This document shows, in pieces, positions 35,055 to 47,394 of a stretch of 64,000 bases of DNA. The position numbers were made by a program, and so were the translations under genes. How positions within the stretch are numbered: position 1 is the stretch's first letter; each line of letters begins with the position of its first letter. Origin of the DNA: Ophioderma brevispina (Eukaryota; Echinodermata; Ophiuroidea; Amphilepidida; Ophiodermatidae); contig JAMKCH010019800.1 in NCBI GenBank assembly GCA_023653785.1, positions 1 through 64,000 of the forward strand. The letters run 5' to 3'. The notes under the pieces are model-generated. The model worked only from the letters and a program-made list of their open reading frames with translations, was not told where the DNA came from and ran no database searches.

Positions 35055-36177
35055 AAAGGACATCGACGGTTAAGGAATGAAGGGAGGCCCCCTCATATCC
35101 TAGAATATTTATATTTCAACCATCAATGTTGAGTTGGTGTTTTTTGACAACTACTTTATCTTATACTTACGGTGATTTTATCCCCAAAATCACTTGTATC
35201 AAGAAAAAAATGAGAAAAGTCTTGAGAAACTTTAGGGCATGCTCTCTGGAAAAAATGAAAGCTTAAAGCAGGCCTCCATTTCAATGACCATTGATTACTT
35301 ATATAAAGAAAAGAAACAGGAAGATGTTTGCATAGCGCCCTTTGTCATGGAGCTTGTAAGTGACGCATATGAATGACCTTTTGTCCTTCATAAGCTACAA
35401 ATAGGCTACATGAGGCAGCCCTGTTTAATAAAAACAATACCCAAATACCTATATAGCTTTTGGCTGCTAAGATTGGATTATATAAACCGTCTTTAACCAC
35501 CAGCGACTCTGGGGAATACAACACAATGGCCCATGGCCGCGCTTTTTTATCATGACGCATGAGTTGAACTAATGAGCTAATAAAATTACAATTCCCATGG
35601 CGCCGTGGAATAGCTTCAATAACCATGTATTGAGCAAAAACTCCCCTGTATTTTAATTATGATTTAGGATACCCAGGACGTGCATTGTCAGCTCGTTGTA
35701 ACATTGCTCATCCCAAGGCTTACTGAACTGAGCCCTCGGTATATTAGCATGCCTTAACATATAGTGATATGGTATGGTTTGTATGTAAAAAGTGGTTGTT
35801 GTTTTTGGCAATTCCATTTGTGATCCGGCCCCCCAGAAAACAAAAATGCAAAAAAATGAGGTCTTTCCACCCCAAGAACAGAAACGCCACTCAATATATG
35901 TTGCTAATAATTATAGCGCATTATCCTTGCAACGCGGCATTGTGGTTCTTGGGTGGACAAAGCTTCAAATATGGAAATTTAATTGCCAACTTGTAAGTTG
36001 TATTATAAATTTAAGAAACCAGACTTTTGGGGAATTTATGAAAAGTGGGATTTTGAAAAACGGCAAAAGGATTTAAAACTTGAGCAAGTCGCTTTATTAT
36101 GCAAAAAGTTTCCAAGTCATCAGGTTCTCATGGAAAAACTATAGAGGGGTCATTTCATTCCTATCGGCGACGTCCTT
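35055..36177. mobile_element. 1.1-kb TIR element, copy 1
   Basis: The left end is AAAGGACATCGACGG...GGAATGAAGG. The right end, reverse-complemented, reads AAGGACGTCGCCGATAGGAATGAA. Inverted repeats are about 38 bp. It matches 61591-62688 along its whole length on the same strand. No transposase frame is seen, so it is a non-autonomous DNA transposon. Confidence 0.8.
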
Positions 36178-36539
36178 CGAATATTGCACAGAGATAAGGC
36201 AAGATAAAGCATACATAATGGTGCTATCAGGCCACTGGTTTCGATAATAAAAACAAAACTTTTATATTTATAGACAAGTCAAGAACCTTATAGAATTCAA
36301 ATATATTGGAGATATTTATTAAAAGGTATAACAAAAATACTAAAAAAGGGGACAAATGGGATTTTCTGCAGCCTTGTTTTTGAGTTTTTCACATTGATCA
36401 AATCGGAATCATGTGTTATGGACCTGCCCAGTTACACAGCTGGCAAAAATGGGCACTATTTTGAATGGGGGCCTTGAAGCTTTACATCAATAGAATCTTC
36501 AACAACGTCCTCTATTTCCTCTATACATGAGTCACATTG
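36178..36539. other. Short non-coding gap between mobile elements
   Basis: AT-rich sequence between the 1.1-kb TIR element and the short MITE at 36540. No feature is supported. Confidence 0.35.
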
Positions 36540-36744
36540 TTAAAGGGCATAATTCTCGAAATGCATGAATAAAGTACAAATAGTTAGAGTACACATATTA
36601 TAAACAACATACTCTGTTATGCTTGGCATTGGTTAGCTAAGATTTCATTTCACAGGGTAAATGAGAAAAGTTTTCTTTGAATACCAATATTTTGAGCACA
36701 TCCTGGGGACGAGGCATTAGCGATCAAGGCCATCGGACCTTTAA
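36540..36744. mobile_element. TTAA-flanked MITE, 'TTAAAGGG' family, short copy 4
   Basis: It starts TTAAAGGGCATAATTC and ends CATCGGACCTTTAA. It shares AAGATTTC...CACAGGGTAAAT and GGGGACGAGGCATTAGCGAT with the other copies but lacks the middle. Confidence 0.6.
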
Positions 36745-37019
36745 TACTTAATTTTTGGCCCCAACAAAACATGTTTAGGAGGAAAATCATAACCACTCTA
36801 GTTGACTAAACCGAATGGTCAATGAACTTCAAATATGGAAAATGGTGATAGAACTGACAAGCGTCTGTGTGTATTATAGTTTTTGGATGGGTATGAATAT
36901 TAAGTGCGCTCATTTGCAATCAAGAAAATTCATTAATCCACTCTACCAACATAACTGAAGAGTCAGTGAACTTCTAACATGACACAGTGATAGAACATGA
37001 TTAGGTCATAATACAGATC

Positions 37020-37240
37020 AACATGGAAATGGATGGGTCATGGCCATGGGTGAGTTTGTATCAATTATGAATTGTATTTTGATTTTACATTTCTAAATGT
37101 TCTTGTGGTAAATAAATGCAAATTCTATTCCAGGGGAATTTTTATGGGGGATTTCTATTTATTGAATTCTATTTTATTCTATTTATTGTATTTTATTTCA
37201 TCTTTAAAAAAAATATGATTTTAATTTTGCACATTTTGTC
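37020..37240 (+). repeat. Local duplication partner of 38541-39050, without the MITE
   Basis: GGTGAGTTTGTATCAATT, TTTTGATTTTACAT, AAATGTTCTTGTGG and TTTTATGGGGG occur in the same order as at 38558-39010. Here they are uninterrupted, so this copy shows the empty site of the MITE at 38605. A donor-like CCATGG|GTGAGT is present. Confidence 0.7.
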
Positions 37241-37251
37241 AGGCCATAGAA

Positions 37252-37787
37252 TTAAAGAGACACTGGCACATTTGAAAAATAGTGCACCCTCAAGATATTT
37301 CAAAATCGATATTTTGGCATGGTTGTAGAGCTTTTATATACAAAAGCCCTCACCCGAAACGATTAAGACCAAATCAGCTTCTTTATGGGTAAACGGAACG
37401 ATTTTGTAATTTCGCGTCGCCGGCGACGCGAAATTCAGCAGACGACGAAAATGGCGTTTAACACAAGAACACGCACCCGTATGCATGTTTCCCACGCAAT
37501 GTGCACTGTTTGACCGGTCTATAACCTTTGGTTTTAATATCAGTGAGTACGAGTCAAAAATATTCATGTAATATACACATTTGTTGATTGAAGTTATGGA
37601 AAACTGAAAAGTTGGCCTACAAATTACCTGGATATGCTTTATCCTCATATCAATGTCCCTATCTGTTTTGGGGTATGTTATTTTTATGTGTAAAATATAT
37701 CTCTGTTCTTCCAATGGCCTAGACTATCATTTCAGAGCAAATTGAAGAAATTTCATATTTTTTGAAAATGTGCCAGTACCGCTTTAA
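37252..37787. mobile_element. TTAA-flanked MITE, 'GACACTGGCACATTT' family, copy 1
   Basis: Left TTAA plus AGAGACACTGGCACATTT; right (reverse complement) TTAA plus AGCGGTACTGGCACATTTTC. A second copy at 40891-41566 is collinear. A perfect 28-bp palindrome lies at 37408-37435. Confidence 0.85.
37408..37435. repeat. Perfect 28-bp palindrome inside the MITE
   Basis: AATTTCGCGTCGCC is followed directly by its exact reverse complement, with no loop. In the sister copy the equivalent site reads AACGTCGC-CAA-GCGACGTT, a different sequence that is still self-complementary. Confidence 0.95.
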
Positions 37788-37991
37788 TTTTGCCTTTCTG
37801 GAAATTAGGGAGCAAATACCAGAAATTTTCAACAAGTTAGAACTGTTGTACATTACAATGTTTTAATCTTTCCAGGCCACAAAAAATCTAATGCAGCAAT
37901 TTGTTGTGAGAATTTTGGCAATTTGTTGCAAGTCATTGCAACTTTTTGCCACTTAAGATTTAATGGGAATTGAATTCTCACATTCTTGTTA

Positions 37992-38290
37992 TTAAAGGGG
38001 TATTTCGTGATCCACAACCTTGTCCCCCGATTTACCTCGAAAAAAGTGGAGATTTTGATATCATCTGAACCGTTAGCCTTAGTGATGCATGTATACCTTA
38101 TCTTACATGCAAATTCGGTCGTATCTGTAAGATATTTGCAATTTTGTATTTTCTGTCCATAAACGGACTGAAATTACAGCACAGTGGCCTATGGGACCAT
38201 GGGAAACAAGCATTTGCCCATAACACAAAACCGCAAGCTTGGGATCAACTGAAATTTTGTGAATAAGCTTTTCTCAAGATATCTAGTGAA
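37992..38290. mobile_element. Partial MITE with TTAAAGGGGTATTTCGTGAT end
   Basis: One terminus of a family I recall as common in marine deuterostome genomes. The opposite terminus was not located, so this is a truncated copy. Confidence 0.5.
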
Positions 38291-38540
38291 CCATGAATAA
38301 AACAGAAGGTGCTGGAATCATGAATTTTGCATCCAAGCTGACTTTCCCAGGAATGATAACCCAGACCAATGTACTCATGGAGACATCATCATGCCAGGAA
38401 TTACAGCAGGAATTGGAATTAAATGTCAAAAACATCTACAGTGGTTATTTTCTCTGTATGGAACTTAAGCTGAACAGGTGATGATCAATAATTGCACAGT
38501 TTGCAGATGAACTGAAGCGGACTCAGGCAGACAACTGAAG

Positions 38541-39050
38541 ATGCAAATGGTTGTCACAGGTGAGTTCATATCAATTTCAATCATGTTTTGATTTTGCATG
38601 TCTTTTAAAGGCACTATCAGTGATTTGCTTAATTAGAAAATTGAAAAAAATCAAAAATCAGATTTTTGCATGTATGTAACAAGTATGAGTATCCTCCTGC
38701 AAATTATAAGACCAAAAGCAACTTAATATTGACAAAATCTGAAATTTTAGTAATTGCTGTCCATACGGACACTTACTACAACACATAATTGAATGGAGAA
38801 TCGTATCTTGGAATACTGCCGTTTTTTTCCTTTTCTGTCAATTCTACTGTTGGAAAAAGTAACTTATGAGAATTATACAGACTTATCCTTCACTTTTAAG
38901 CTATCGCTGCAAATTTCAAATATTTTGACCCTTTCTGATAAATCACTGATAGTGTCTTTAAATGTTGTGGCAAATTAATGTAAATTCTTTTGCAGGATAT
39001 TTTATGGGGGGATTGTATTGTATTGTATGGTATCATTTTATTATCCACTC
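38541..39050 (+). repeat. Local duplication partner of 37020-37240, split by a MITE
   Basis: Carries the same blocks as 37020-37240 with a 350-bp MITE between TTTTGCATGTCTT and AATGTTGTGG. A strong donor-like CACAG|GTGAGT lies at 38556-38565, so the preceding 38293-38560 might be a transcribed non-coding exon. Coding use is not supported. Confidence 0.6.
38605..38961. mobile_element. TTAA-flanked MITE, 'AGGCACTATCAGTGATT' family, copy 2
   Basis: TTAA, then AGGCACTATCAGTGATTT; at the right AAATCACTGATAGTGTCT, then TTAA. The inverted repeats match at 17 of 18 bases. The empty site is visible at about 37094. Confidence 0.9.
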
Positions 39051-39374
39051 TATTTCATACCTTTAAAATAACATACAAGAAAAATAGCACTTGTGCTACT
39101 GCAAGAAAAATTACACACTCAGGGTTATTTTGCTGATTATGTTTAGGATAATTTTCCTAGTTGTATCAGTGAACCAGTCACAATCAACTAAAATTGATAC
39201 CCGTAGCAGGATTAGAACTTGATTATTGTGAATCAGATAGCCCTAGTGGTAGTCCGCATTTGCAGCTAGTTCCTCTTTTTTTGGAATGAGTATTAGTTAC
39301 CCGACCAAAATCCAAGAACCACCCAGGAACGTGTGTGTCAGAATGGCATTAACAGATTGTAAATTTTCTCCAAG

Positions 39375-39736
39375 TTAAAGGCTGATTCAGAGATGTTGAA
39401 ATATAATTATTGTGTGTAATAATTGAAAATAGTCAACTGAAACTAAAGATAGTGACCTAAAGTGCTAAATTCCAAGTTTGAGACAAATCAGATTTTTTGT
39501 TTTCATGCAGTAAACATTTCCGTATAGATAACAGTGCCATAGGATACTGTGTAAAACAAAAATTCTGGATCCGGAATTTTATAACAAAGTTGTGATTTTC
39601 TATATGAAGGACTTTGATTTGAGCTTAGCTATTTCACACAGTGATTAGTATACGGACAAGCATTATGTATATGCAAAAAACCTGATTTGTTCGAAAAATG
39701 AGGGCGCCCTCAGAAAATTTATGAGTCGGCCTTTAA
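39375..39736. mobile_element. TTAA-flanked MITE, 'AGGCYGAYTCA' family
   Basis: Left TTAA plus AGGCTGATTCAGA; right (reverse complement) TTAA plus AGGCCGACTCATAA. The interior matches 28059-28549. Confidence 0.8.
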
Positions 39737-39988
39737 GACTTCTGTGCACCACACAAAGTTTGCACACGTCAGTGAAAATTACTTCCATTCCATCATTGTG
39801 TTTGTTGATTTGGTATGTCAATGGATGGATTAGTCCACACAAGTTGTCAATATTAAACATACCTCTATCATCTTTATGTTAAAATATGCCATGAGGATGC
39901 AGGGAAGTATTTTTTTGTTTATCAAGAATATACATTTGGCCCAAATGTAAACTTGTGCACTGTCAAATTCTTCAACTGCATTGGTAGC

Positions 39989-40140
39989 AGGCCCGTAGCC
40001 AGAAATTTATTTGGGGGTGCGGATTTTCCAGAAGTGGACCTTTCGAGCGCAAAGCGCGAGAACTAACGGGTGGGGTGCAGGGGGCCCGCCGTAGGGCCCC
40101 TGCTGGGGTCCAGGGTGCAAGCTCACAATTTTTGACAATT
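39989..40140. mobile_element. GC-rich fragment of a 'GCCCGTAGCCAG' palindromic element
   Basis: CCCGTAGCCAG is followed by GGGGGTGCGG, CGAGCGCAAAGCGCGAGAA and GGGGCCCCTGCTGGGGTCCA. The same GGGTCCAGGG...GGGCCC pattern occurs in 57455-57823. Confidence 0.45.
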
Positions 40141-40660
40141 TGAACATTAATTTTTATGGTATAAACCATTACTTTTCTGGACAATATGCCTCGGGTCGGC
40201 ATTGGAGGCAAAAAAGCGGCAAACTTCAGCATGATAAAGCGGATCTTTTTGCTGCCACCTTTATCTGCCACTGGGCACAAGAACAGTGCTTTTGATAGTG
40301 CTTTGGAGGATTCACAATATAATCACCTGTTCATATTTATTTTAGTGCATAGTACTATCTTCACCAATGAATTGAACTGTATACACAATGTATTTTAAAA
40401 GATTTTATTGTGGTGTGTGTAATGTGAAGAGTATACGGTCTAATTGCTGAAATTCAAAGATGTCCCTCACCCTCACAATAATGCTACTACCTCTTAAAAA
40501 GTGCAGGTTGGCATAGCATTTTCTTGAATGTAGTTCTGAGGAATGTAGTGTAAGTGGCATGCGTCTACCCAGCTGTATATCACACGATTTTGTAATATTT
40601 AAAATAGCTAATTGTATCTATTTAAGACTTTTGTGGAAATCCCTTTCATGAAAAATAAAT

Positions 40661-40765
40661 AAATAAAAATAAATGTTGACATTTATATAGCGCCTTTCAC
40701 AGTGTATCCAAGCGCTTTACATTTATTCCGCTGCCACTAGAATACGCCAGCTGCTACAAATGCCC
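40661..40765 (-). mobile_element. SINE-like tail in reverse orientation
   Basis: AAATAAAT repeats run into TTTATATAGCGCCTTTCACAG and CCAAGCGCTTTAC, the reverse of the SINE tail pattern seen at 15400-15450. Confidence 0.5.
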
Positions 40766-40890
40766 AAGGCATACTCATCACTCAATGGACAATATTCCTA
40801 ACAGCTCCCCATTTAAAAACCTGGTTTTTCCCAATAGAATAGTACTCATATGTAATGTCAACATATTTTTGGATTCAATATTAATTATTT

Positions 40891-41566
40891 TTAAAGAGAC
40901 ACTGGCACATTAGAAAAATAGTGCGCCCTCAAGATTTTTCAAAATCGATATTTTTGCATGGTTGTAAGGCTTTTATATACAAAAGCCCTGACCCGAAATG
41001 ATTAAGACCAAATCAGCTTCTTATGGGTAAACAAACGATTTTTTTTAACGTCGCCAAGCGACGTTTAAATTCCCAGCAGACGACGAAAGTGGGCGTTTAA
41101 CACAAGAAACACGCACCCATATTCGTGTTTCCCACGTTATGCACACTGTTTGATCCAGTGGCGTATCGGGCTACCGCTCTGATGGGGGCAAATTTCCCAG
41201 TTTTTGGGAATTTCGCCTCTTAGGGGTCAAACGGCCAGTTTTTTTCCCGGTCAGAGGGCTTAAAAACGGCTGATTTTAGCATGATTTTTGCAAATTTTTC
41301 CCGGCCAAAGTCGTCAGGGGGTCAACCTTGAGACGAGTCAAAAATAGCATGTAATATACACATTTGTTATTAAGTTATGGAAAACTTACCAGTTGGCCCT
41401 ACAAATACCTGGATGCTTTATCATCATATCAATGTCCCTATCTGTGTTTTGGGTATGTTTATTTTTATGTGAAAATATATCTTGGTTCTTCCAATGGCCT
41501 AGACTACCATCATTTGAGAGCAAATGAAGAAATTTCATATTTTGGTGAAAATTCCATGCCGCTTAA
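40891..41566. mobile_element. TTAA-flanked MITE, 'GACACTGGCACATTT' family, copy 2, interrupted
   Basis: Collinear with 37252-37787. It is interrupted at about 41155-41335 by CAGTGGCGTATCGGGCTACC..., a GTGGCGTA-type insertion that is absent from the first copy. Confidence 0.8.
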
Positions 41567-42718
41567 AGGCTAATTGTATGTTGAGAATAACACTTCCTTC
41601 AAGTTACATGCAACTGTAGTAGCAAACAAGATTTCATTTTTTTAATAAATAGTAATACCATTGATTTATCCCATGGTGTAATTCATAGACAAGAACAACA
41701 AACTTTGCCATGTTAATTTTATTCACTAATATGAAGCAACTATGCCAAACAAAGAAATTTCTCTTGCTGCTTCTGTCTTTGGTTCACTGAAGCCCGATCT
41801 CATCTATTTTTTGCTTTTCCTTTACTGGTATACTCATTGACACCTACGCACGGTCATCCATAACAAAGCACACTGTGCACGCAGTGTTATTTGAAGCAGA
41901 ACAACACTGTGGACGAAGACAATATTGCATGATACGGGATTTCCCACCATATTGCTGCACACATGCTGCTTAACCTTGTGTAATGCTGATTGTTTGCCTA
42001 ATGGATATGTATGGCTGTTGCGACATCACTTATTTTGATACAAGACTGGACAGAGAGAATGACTCCAGATGATCCAGATTACATGAGAGAGTACAGAGGA
42101 CTGAAAAGTTCATTAATGTAGAGAGAAAATTTGGTGAGTGAATATTCTTTGTTGTTTAATCAAGTGCATCTATTTTGATTTTTAAGATTGTTTAAGACTC
42201 AGCAAAGTTAATTATTATTTCCATTCGCCCTGTTGATTTTTATTTTGATGAAGCAATCTTTTCATTATTTGTTAATTTTCACAAACTTGCATTATTTTGT
42301 ATGACAATTATATTTGACATTCCATTGTACCTAAACCAATTGGTATATGGCTCTGGTTTTTTTTAACATATCACAAGCTTACTGACACTTTGAGAGCCCA
42401 ACCAAAAACTGTGCATCAGCACGCTTAATTATTTTGTGATGTATATTAAGTTTAGACCTAGCTTAAGCTGCCCATACGTACCAAAGTTTTGGGGTGGATT
42501 CCTCCTTGTGTGCCTGGACATGCTTTAAACAGCCCCATGTTGACGGAATGTGTCAACCAACTAAGAGTACCAATTTGTATGATTGCCATTGCAACAAAGC
42601 ATAACTGTGGATCTTCATATTTCATCCTAGCAATCTGTACCAATGTTTAGAACTTCCCAAAATATAATGGACATCCATAGCGTTTCCTTATTTCAAGAGC
42701 CGGTCAATTAAATAATGA
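41567..42718. other. Non-coding sequence, possible decayed exon
   Basis: 42040-42134 reads as a short open stretch (DWTERMTPDDPDYMREY) and ends in a strong donor-like TTTG|GTGAGT. A stop codon lies just before the donor. It is too little to call a gene. Confidence 0.3.
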
Positions 42719-44793
42719 TGTTGCGGACGTTACTTTTCCGTCAACATTTACACTAAATTTTAGCACGGTGCATTGCCTAATTAGAGCACGGTTATGTTAT
42801 TACTTGGCTTGTATACATATTATATATACAACATATTTGAACAAATGAACTTTGATGTCGCATAATTAAAAACAAATATGCACTTCTATAAAAAAGGTAA
42901 TTTTCCGTCACCATTTTTGTACGTCCGCAACATTACATTCTGTTTTACCTAGTGGAACTACTTGACCTTGTCATTTTAATTGTTATATTTAAAATAAAAG
43001 GCTCTAACACACTTCCCACAGAACCAGGCTATAGATCCCCATCCCTATCATTTTACCCTGTATGAAGCCATTGCCTTTTCCGTCAACACTTGTACCGTCC
43101 GCAACGCTAGTAACGTCCGCAACACAGCATCGAGGTTTTCTTATAAAATTGTGTGAATCAAGAGCTGTTTGTTATTTGTACATTGGGACCAGATGATTGA
43201 TATAACAATGAACTTTCTTAAACAACTAAATTTCTACTTGTCTTTTTACTATTTTAAATGTTAGTTATCAAAATGTGTTGGCGGCGTTACTTGGTGTTAA
43301 TGTTGACGGAAAAATAAGACTATTTGAAGCAATTTCTTAAGTAGTCTTACACCAGAATTGGCCAGCTTGTTGTATTTATTATTTTATCAATCTATGTTTT
43401 AATATTTACACTGAAATAGCCCTCTGTAATTGATTTTTACGTGAAAAAATGTGCATTTTTACTCTGATTTTAATTGTAATTTTAACCATTGTTAATGATT
43501 TGTCATTACTTTTTATCTGGAAGAGCTGTATTACAGCTATAGAGAGTACCAGTTTCAGATGACCCTAATTCATAAATTTAACTTCTTTTTTTCATTTCCT
43601 TTATATGCAAGTACACTTATCACAGCACCGACCACTGCTTTGTTGCGGACTTTACATTGAATGTTTGACAGGTGGGATCATGATTGTAATATGCTTAACT
43701 TTTCGAATGACCTGTGTATTGGTTCTAATTTTTTATTTGGCAAAATTAAAAAGCTATGAAAAACGGAAAACAAGACAAATACCAAGAAATTAATACACAA
43801 AACTAAAAAATCATAACATTGTAATAAATTAAAAATGTTGCGGACGTTACACCTGTCAACACTTAATATTCCCATGCTGTATTTGCTATGTTTGCTAATT
43901 GCTAGGATGGTTAAGGAAAAATACTTTTAATTGATTACAACAAACCTCTTTATAAATTTTGAGGGTCAAACCATGCGAGCATACCAATTTAGTGCAAAAA
44001 CGTGAATCCCTTGATGTTTTTTGGAGATTTAAGCCAAAATTAGCTCCAAAAGAAGGGGGGGGGTTATGAATGATATTATTGTAACTGTGTTTTTCCAACT
44101 TAAATTTAAGAAATATATTACAGATTCCTATTGATTCATCTATTTTAGTTAACTAACTCTTGTCCAAGAATAATTGACCTCTTAACAAGGGATTAAACTA
44201 TAATTTTAGCATCAAATTGAGTGCCTGTTTGGTTAAATACCCCAAATCTGGTATTTAACTTAATTTGAGTCCTGTAAAATGTACCAATATTAATTTTACA
44301 TTCAATATTTAAAATGTCCAAACTAAATAAGAAGTATAGACACAAAAAGGATTCCTGGCAATGTTTTGATCGGTCCTCAGAACAGTTCGCAATCGTATTG
44401 TAAGGCAATAAAATGTAACGTCCTCAACAACAGTATTATAGAATATTTTATGTAATTTGATATGTAGGGATTTAGTGCTGTTTAGTTGCTATAGTTTGTT
44501 TGCTGGTAAACTAATTACCATAAAGTTAAAACTTTTGAAAGTCAAATGATTACATTTTATTCTTCTGAAAGAGAATGCGTATGTGCTAAATACATAGGAA
44601 ATTGAAATTAGAACCTTTAGCATCAAATATATTATAACTCGGCAGTTGTTATATACCTTTTTGGTATGTAAAAATGTTAGTTTGCATAAAGGTATTGCTA
44701 AAACATTGACAGGTTAAGAAATTTACAAGGTAAATGCCTTGAAAGAGAGTACAACAACAGCATTTAGTGACATTATGTAACGTCCGCAACACA
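42719..44793. repeat. Eight-fold dispersed motif array, TGTTGCGGACGTTAC plus CCGTCAACA
   Basis: Copies lie at 42719, 42901, 43077 (double), 43275, 43641, 43835, 44413 and 44774, on both strands. Each has a 'GTTGCGGACGTTAC' core, and most have a partner TTTTCCGTCAACA within about 20 bp, in varied relative orientation. The sequence between copies is unrelated AT-rich DNA. No coding frame is present. They could be subterminal binding sites of a large DNA element or a regulatory cluster. Confidence 0.75.
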
Positions 44794-44980
44794 GGAAAGA
44801 TCAATCAGAAATTTTAATTAGAGGGAGTTTTCAAATTGTTGGTGCAGAAATTGCCTCTTGGTTGTATGCACATACGAAGTAATACCAGGATTAAGCCTCT
44901 TTTAAAACTTTTAGACAACCTTTTTGATTTCAAAACCAGTAATAGAGGATTTTTGCATCCTTTGGCCTGTAAAAAAATTT
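44794..44980. other. Short non-coding gap after the motif array
   Basis: AT-rich sequence between the last motif copy and the purine-rich tract. No feature is supported. Confidence 0.3.
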
Positions 44981-45345
44981 CTAGTCCCACCCCCCCCCCC
45001 CAAGATGGGGAGGGGAAGGAAGGAGGGGGCCAGGGAGAGATCGGAAGAGATGGAGTTAGGGAGTAGAGGGGTAATTAGCCTTGGGGAGAGTAGGGGAGGG
45101 GAGGAATGAGTTAAAGGGGTGGTGTAAGGTGAGTGATAGAGGTTAGGGGAAGGACAATGGTTGGAGCGGTGGTTGGGGAAGGAAGATGCCGGCATGGCGT
45201 TCAGATGGGGTGATATGAATGAGGGAGTATGGAAAATGGTGGCGAGGAATGGAGGGATGGGATGTGAAAGCGATCTTTGATGCGGTGGGGTAGGGATGGA
45301 GGGTGGGTGGCGGGAGGGGGGGGGAAGGTGACCACAGAATATGAA
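44981..45345 (+). repeat. Purine-rich low-complexity tract
   Basis: A C run followed by about 340 bases dominated by G and A (GGGGAGGGGAAGGAAGGAGG and similar). Frames on both strands here are compositional artefacts. Confidence 0.8.
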
Positions 45346-47344
45346 TTGGCATAATAAGCCCTGGTGAGTTTGATTTTCACCCAATGTTACTTGGTTATCA
45401 TATGTAAAGCAATGGGAGCTTGAATGTTGGTTCTTGTCAGGAAAGGTGTTTAACAGAAAATGGTGGTTTTGCTCTACATCTCATAGCTGTAACACTAATC
45501 AAGTACGATTAAGCCTCAACTCATTTATTTTTCTAAAATAATGGTTTGTCCAAGTTGAAAATATTATAAAGAAAGTCCTACAATGCACTTTTAATTTCAC
45601 CCCCTTGTTTGACCCTTTGGTATCTTTAAAAAACCAGAGCCATAGGCATAATTATCACATGCACTACCAATGAGTGTTTGCTTTAACTGACAGTGTACTC
45701 TGTGCCAATGTTTATCTGATAGTCTTTCAATGTTAGAGTTTTTTAACACATTGTTCAATTGTTGAATTAAAATAAGTACTAAAAAATGAAAAAGAATTTA
45801 TTATGCTTTTCAAACCGTTTAATCATTTATTTGAGCTTAAATTTTGGGGACGTGGGCAGGTAACAGGAAACTAATAATTGACTTGATATAGAAAACATTT
45901 GCGTGCATATATTTTTTATAAGTGTTACTTGAGTAGGTGTTTGCATGTGTGGTTGTGTGGCTTTACAGACAACTAAAGTGCTCAGCTTACAAATTTTTTT
46001 CTCGACAAATTTCAAAAATTAAGCATTCTCATATCATGAACCATGTTCAGAATTAGCATTAATTAATTTGAGTAAGTCCAAACAAGCCTAAAAAAGAAAA
46101 AAAAAAAAAACACTGATGTATGCTCTAGTAGTGCCAGAAAATTTCGTGGAAATCTGGGGAGAAAAAATTGCTAACAAAGAACAGAGTTTAGGAAATTGCC
46201 ATGGACATTTTCAAAAAGTGTGGTAATATTTACTCTTCCACCCTTCCTTTTGTGTCCAAAAACACAATGTTACAATGCTAGCATGTCTTGCTTTTCAACA
46301 CAGTTCTTGAACATGGGTAATCCCCAATGCAATCATAAATATTGTATGTCACAATGACCATACACAAGCATAGTGACGCAATGTTATGGCAACTACGTCA
46401 GAGGCTCAATTGTGTGTACAGGGTATTATGAGCTAGACCTCCTGCAGAGGTTTTAATTGAAGTAATTTAATCTTTTGCCATGTATTTCGCTGTTTAATCA
46501 CGTTTTAGTATTGTTTCCTTGATGGATCATTTCACGATGAAATTCAGCAAGAAAATTTTAAATGGTCAATCATTTGTATTTTGATTGCTTTGTTTTTTTT
46601 GTTCAGGAATTGTTTTGTTTGCTTAGTTTTTTTTTTTCAATGCTTAAAAAAAGTGAAGGTTGAACCTCATTTTGCTCAAATTGAGAGATCACTACGAATA
46701 AATTATTTTCAGTTTTACATGTAATTATAGCCATAATTAGTGAAACAACACATGCATATTTTTTGTTCAATATCCATTACTAATAGGAATATTTTAAACA
46801 ACAGAATAACTAGGGGAAATTATATAGTTAATCACACTGAACAGCTGTATGGGCAAGAGTTACATATGTACTCCTCTTCAAAGTTCTACATGTAACAAAT
46901 TATTTTTTTTATTTTTGGCCTTAGGGTTTGGGTATTTGTTACTGTAAGGCCATAAATAAAAAGAATAAGTTGGTTTCCTGTAGAAATTTAAAGGGGGTAC
47001 ATACTGTAATGGAACTCTTTCCGCTGTCTGCTGTGCAGCTGTTATTTCTTGTGTTAACATGTTACAATGTTAAAAGCTGGGAATTTACCACAAACACTTA
47101 TAAATAGATCTGGTAGTTTCCCAGCTTGATCAGAATATAGGCTGCCCTGGATGAATGAATCCCAATTCAGAAGTGCAAAGTAAGATCATTTCAAAGAAGT
47201 TTACAGCTTGAGTATCTGCTTACTTTTTTTTATATCTGAGTGATGAATTCCTCATTAGACCATGTTTTTATACAAAATGTCCTTTAGGAATGCTTCACTT
47301 TAAAACAAAGTTTTTGAATGTGGCATTTTAGTCATGAAGATAAA
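45346..47344. other. Non-coding sequence, nothing recognised
   Basis: AT-rich sequence with A and T runs. No gene or repeat could be supported. Confidence 0.35.
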
Positions 47345-47394
47345 TAGATACATATTTATTGAAAACATGCATGCAAACTAGCAAACATACAAAT

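Noticed and set aside
37334..37714. 126-codon minus-strand open frame
   Set aside because: It lies wholly within the TTAA-flanked MITE at 37252-37787, including the palindrome. The sister copy at 40891 does not preserve the frame.
42001..42134. Short exon-like stretch before a GTGAGT donor
   Set aside because: The open stretch is only about 30 codons, no acceptor is clear and a stop precedes the donor. It was not called as a gene.
44911..45384. 157-codon minus-strand open frame
   Set aside because: It runs through the purine-rich tract. The product is Pro/Ser/His-rich low-complexity sequence with no domain, so it is a compositional artefact.
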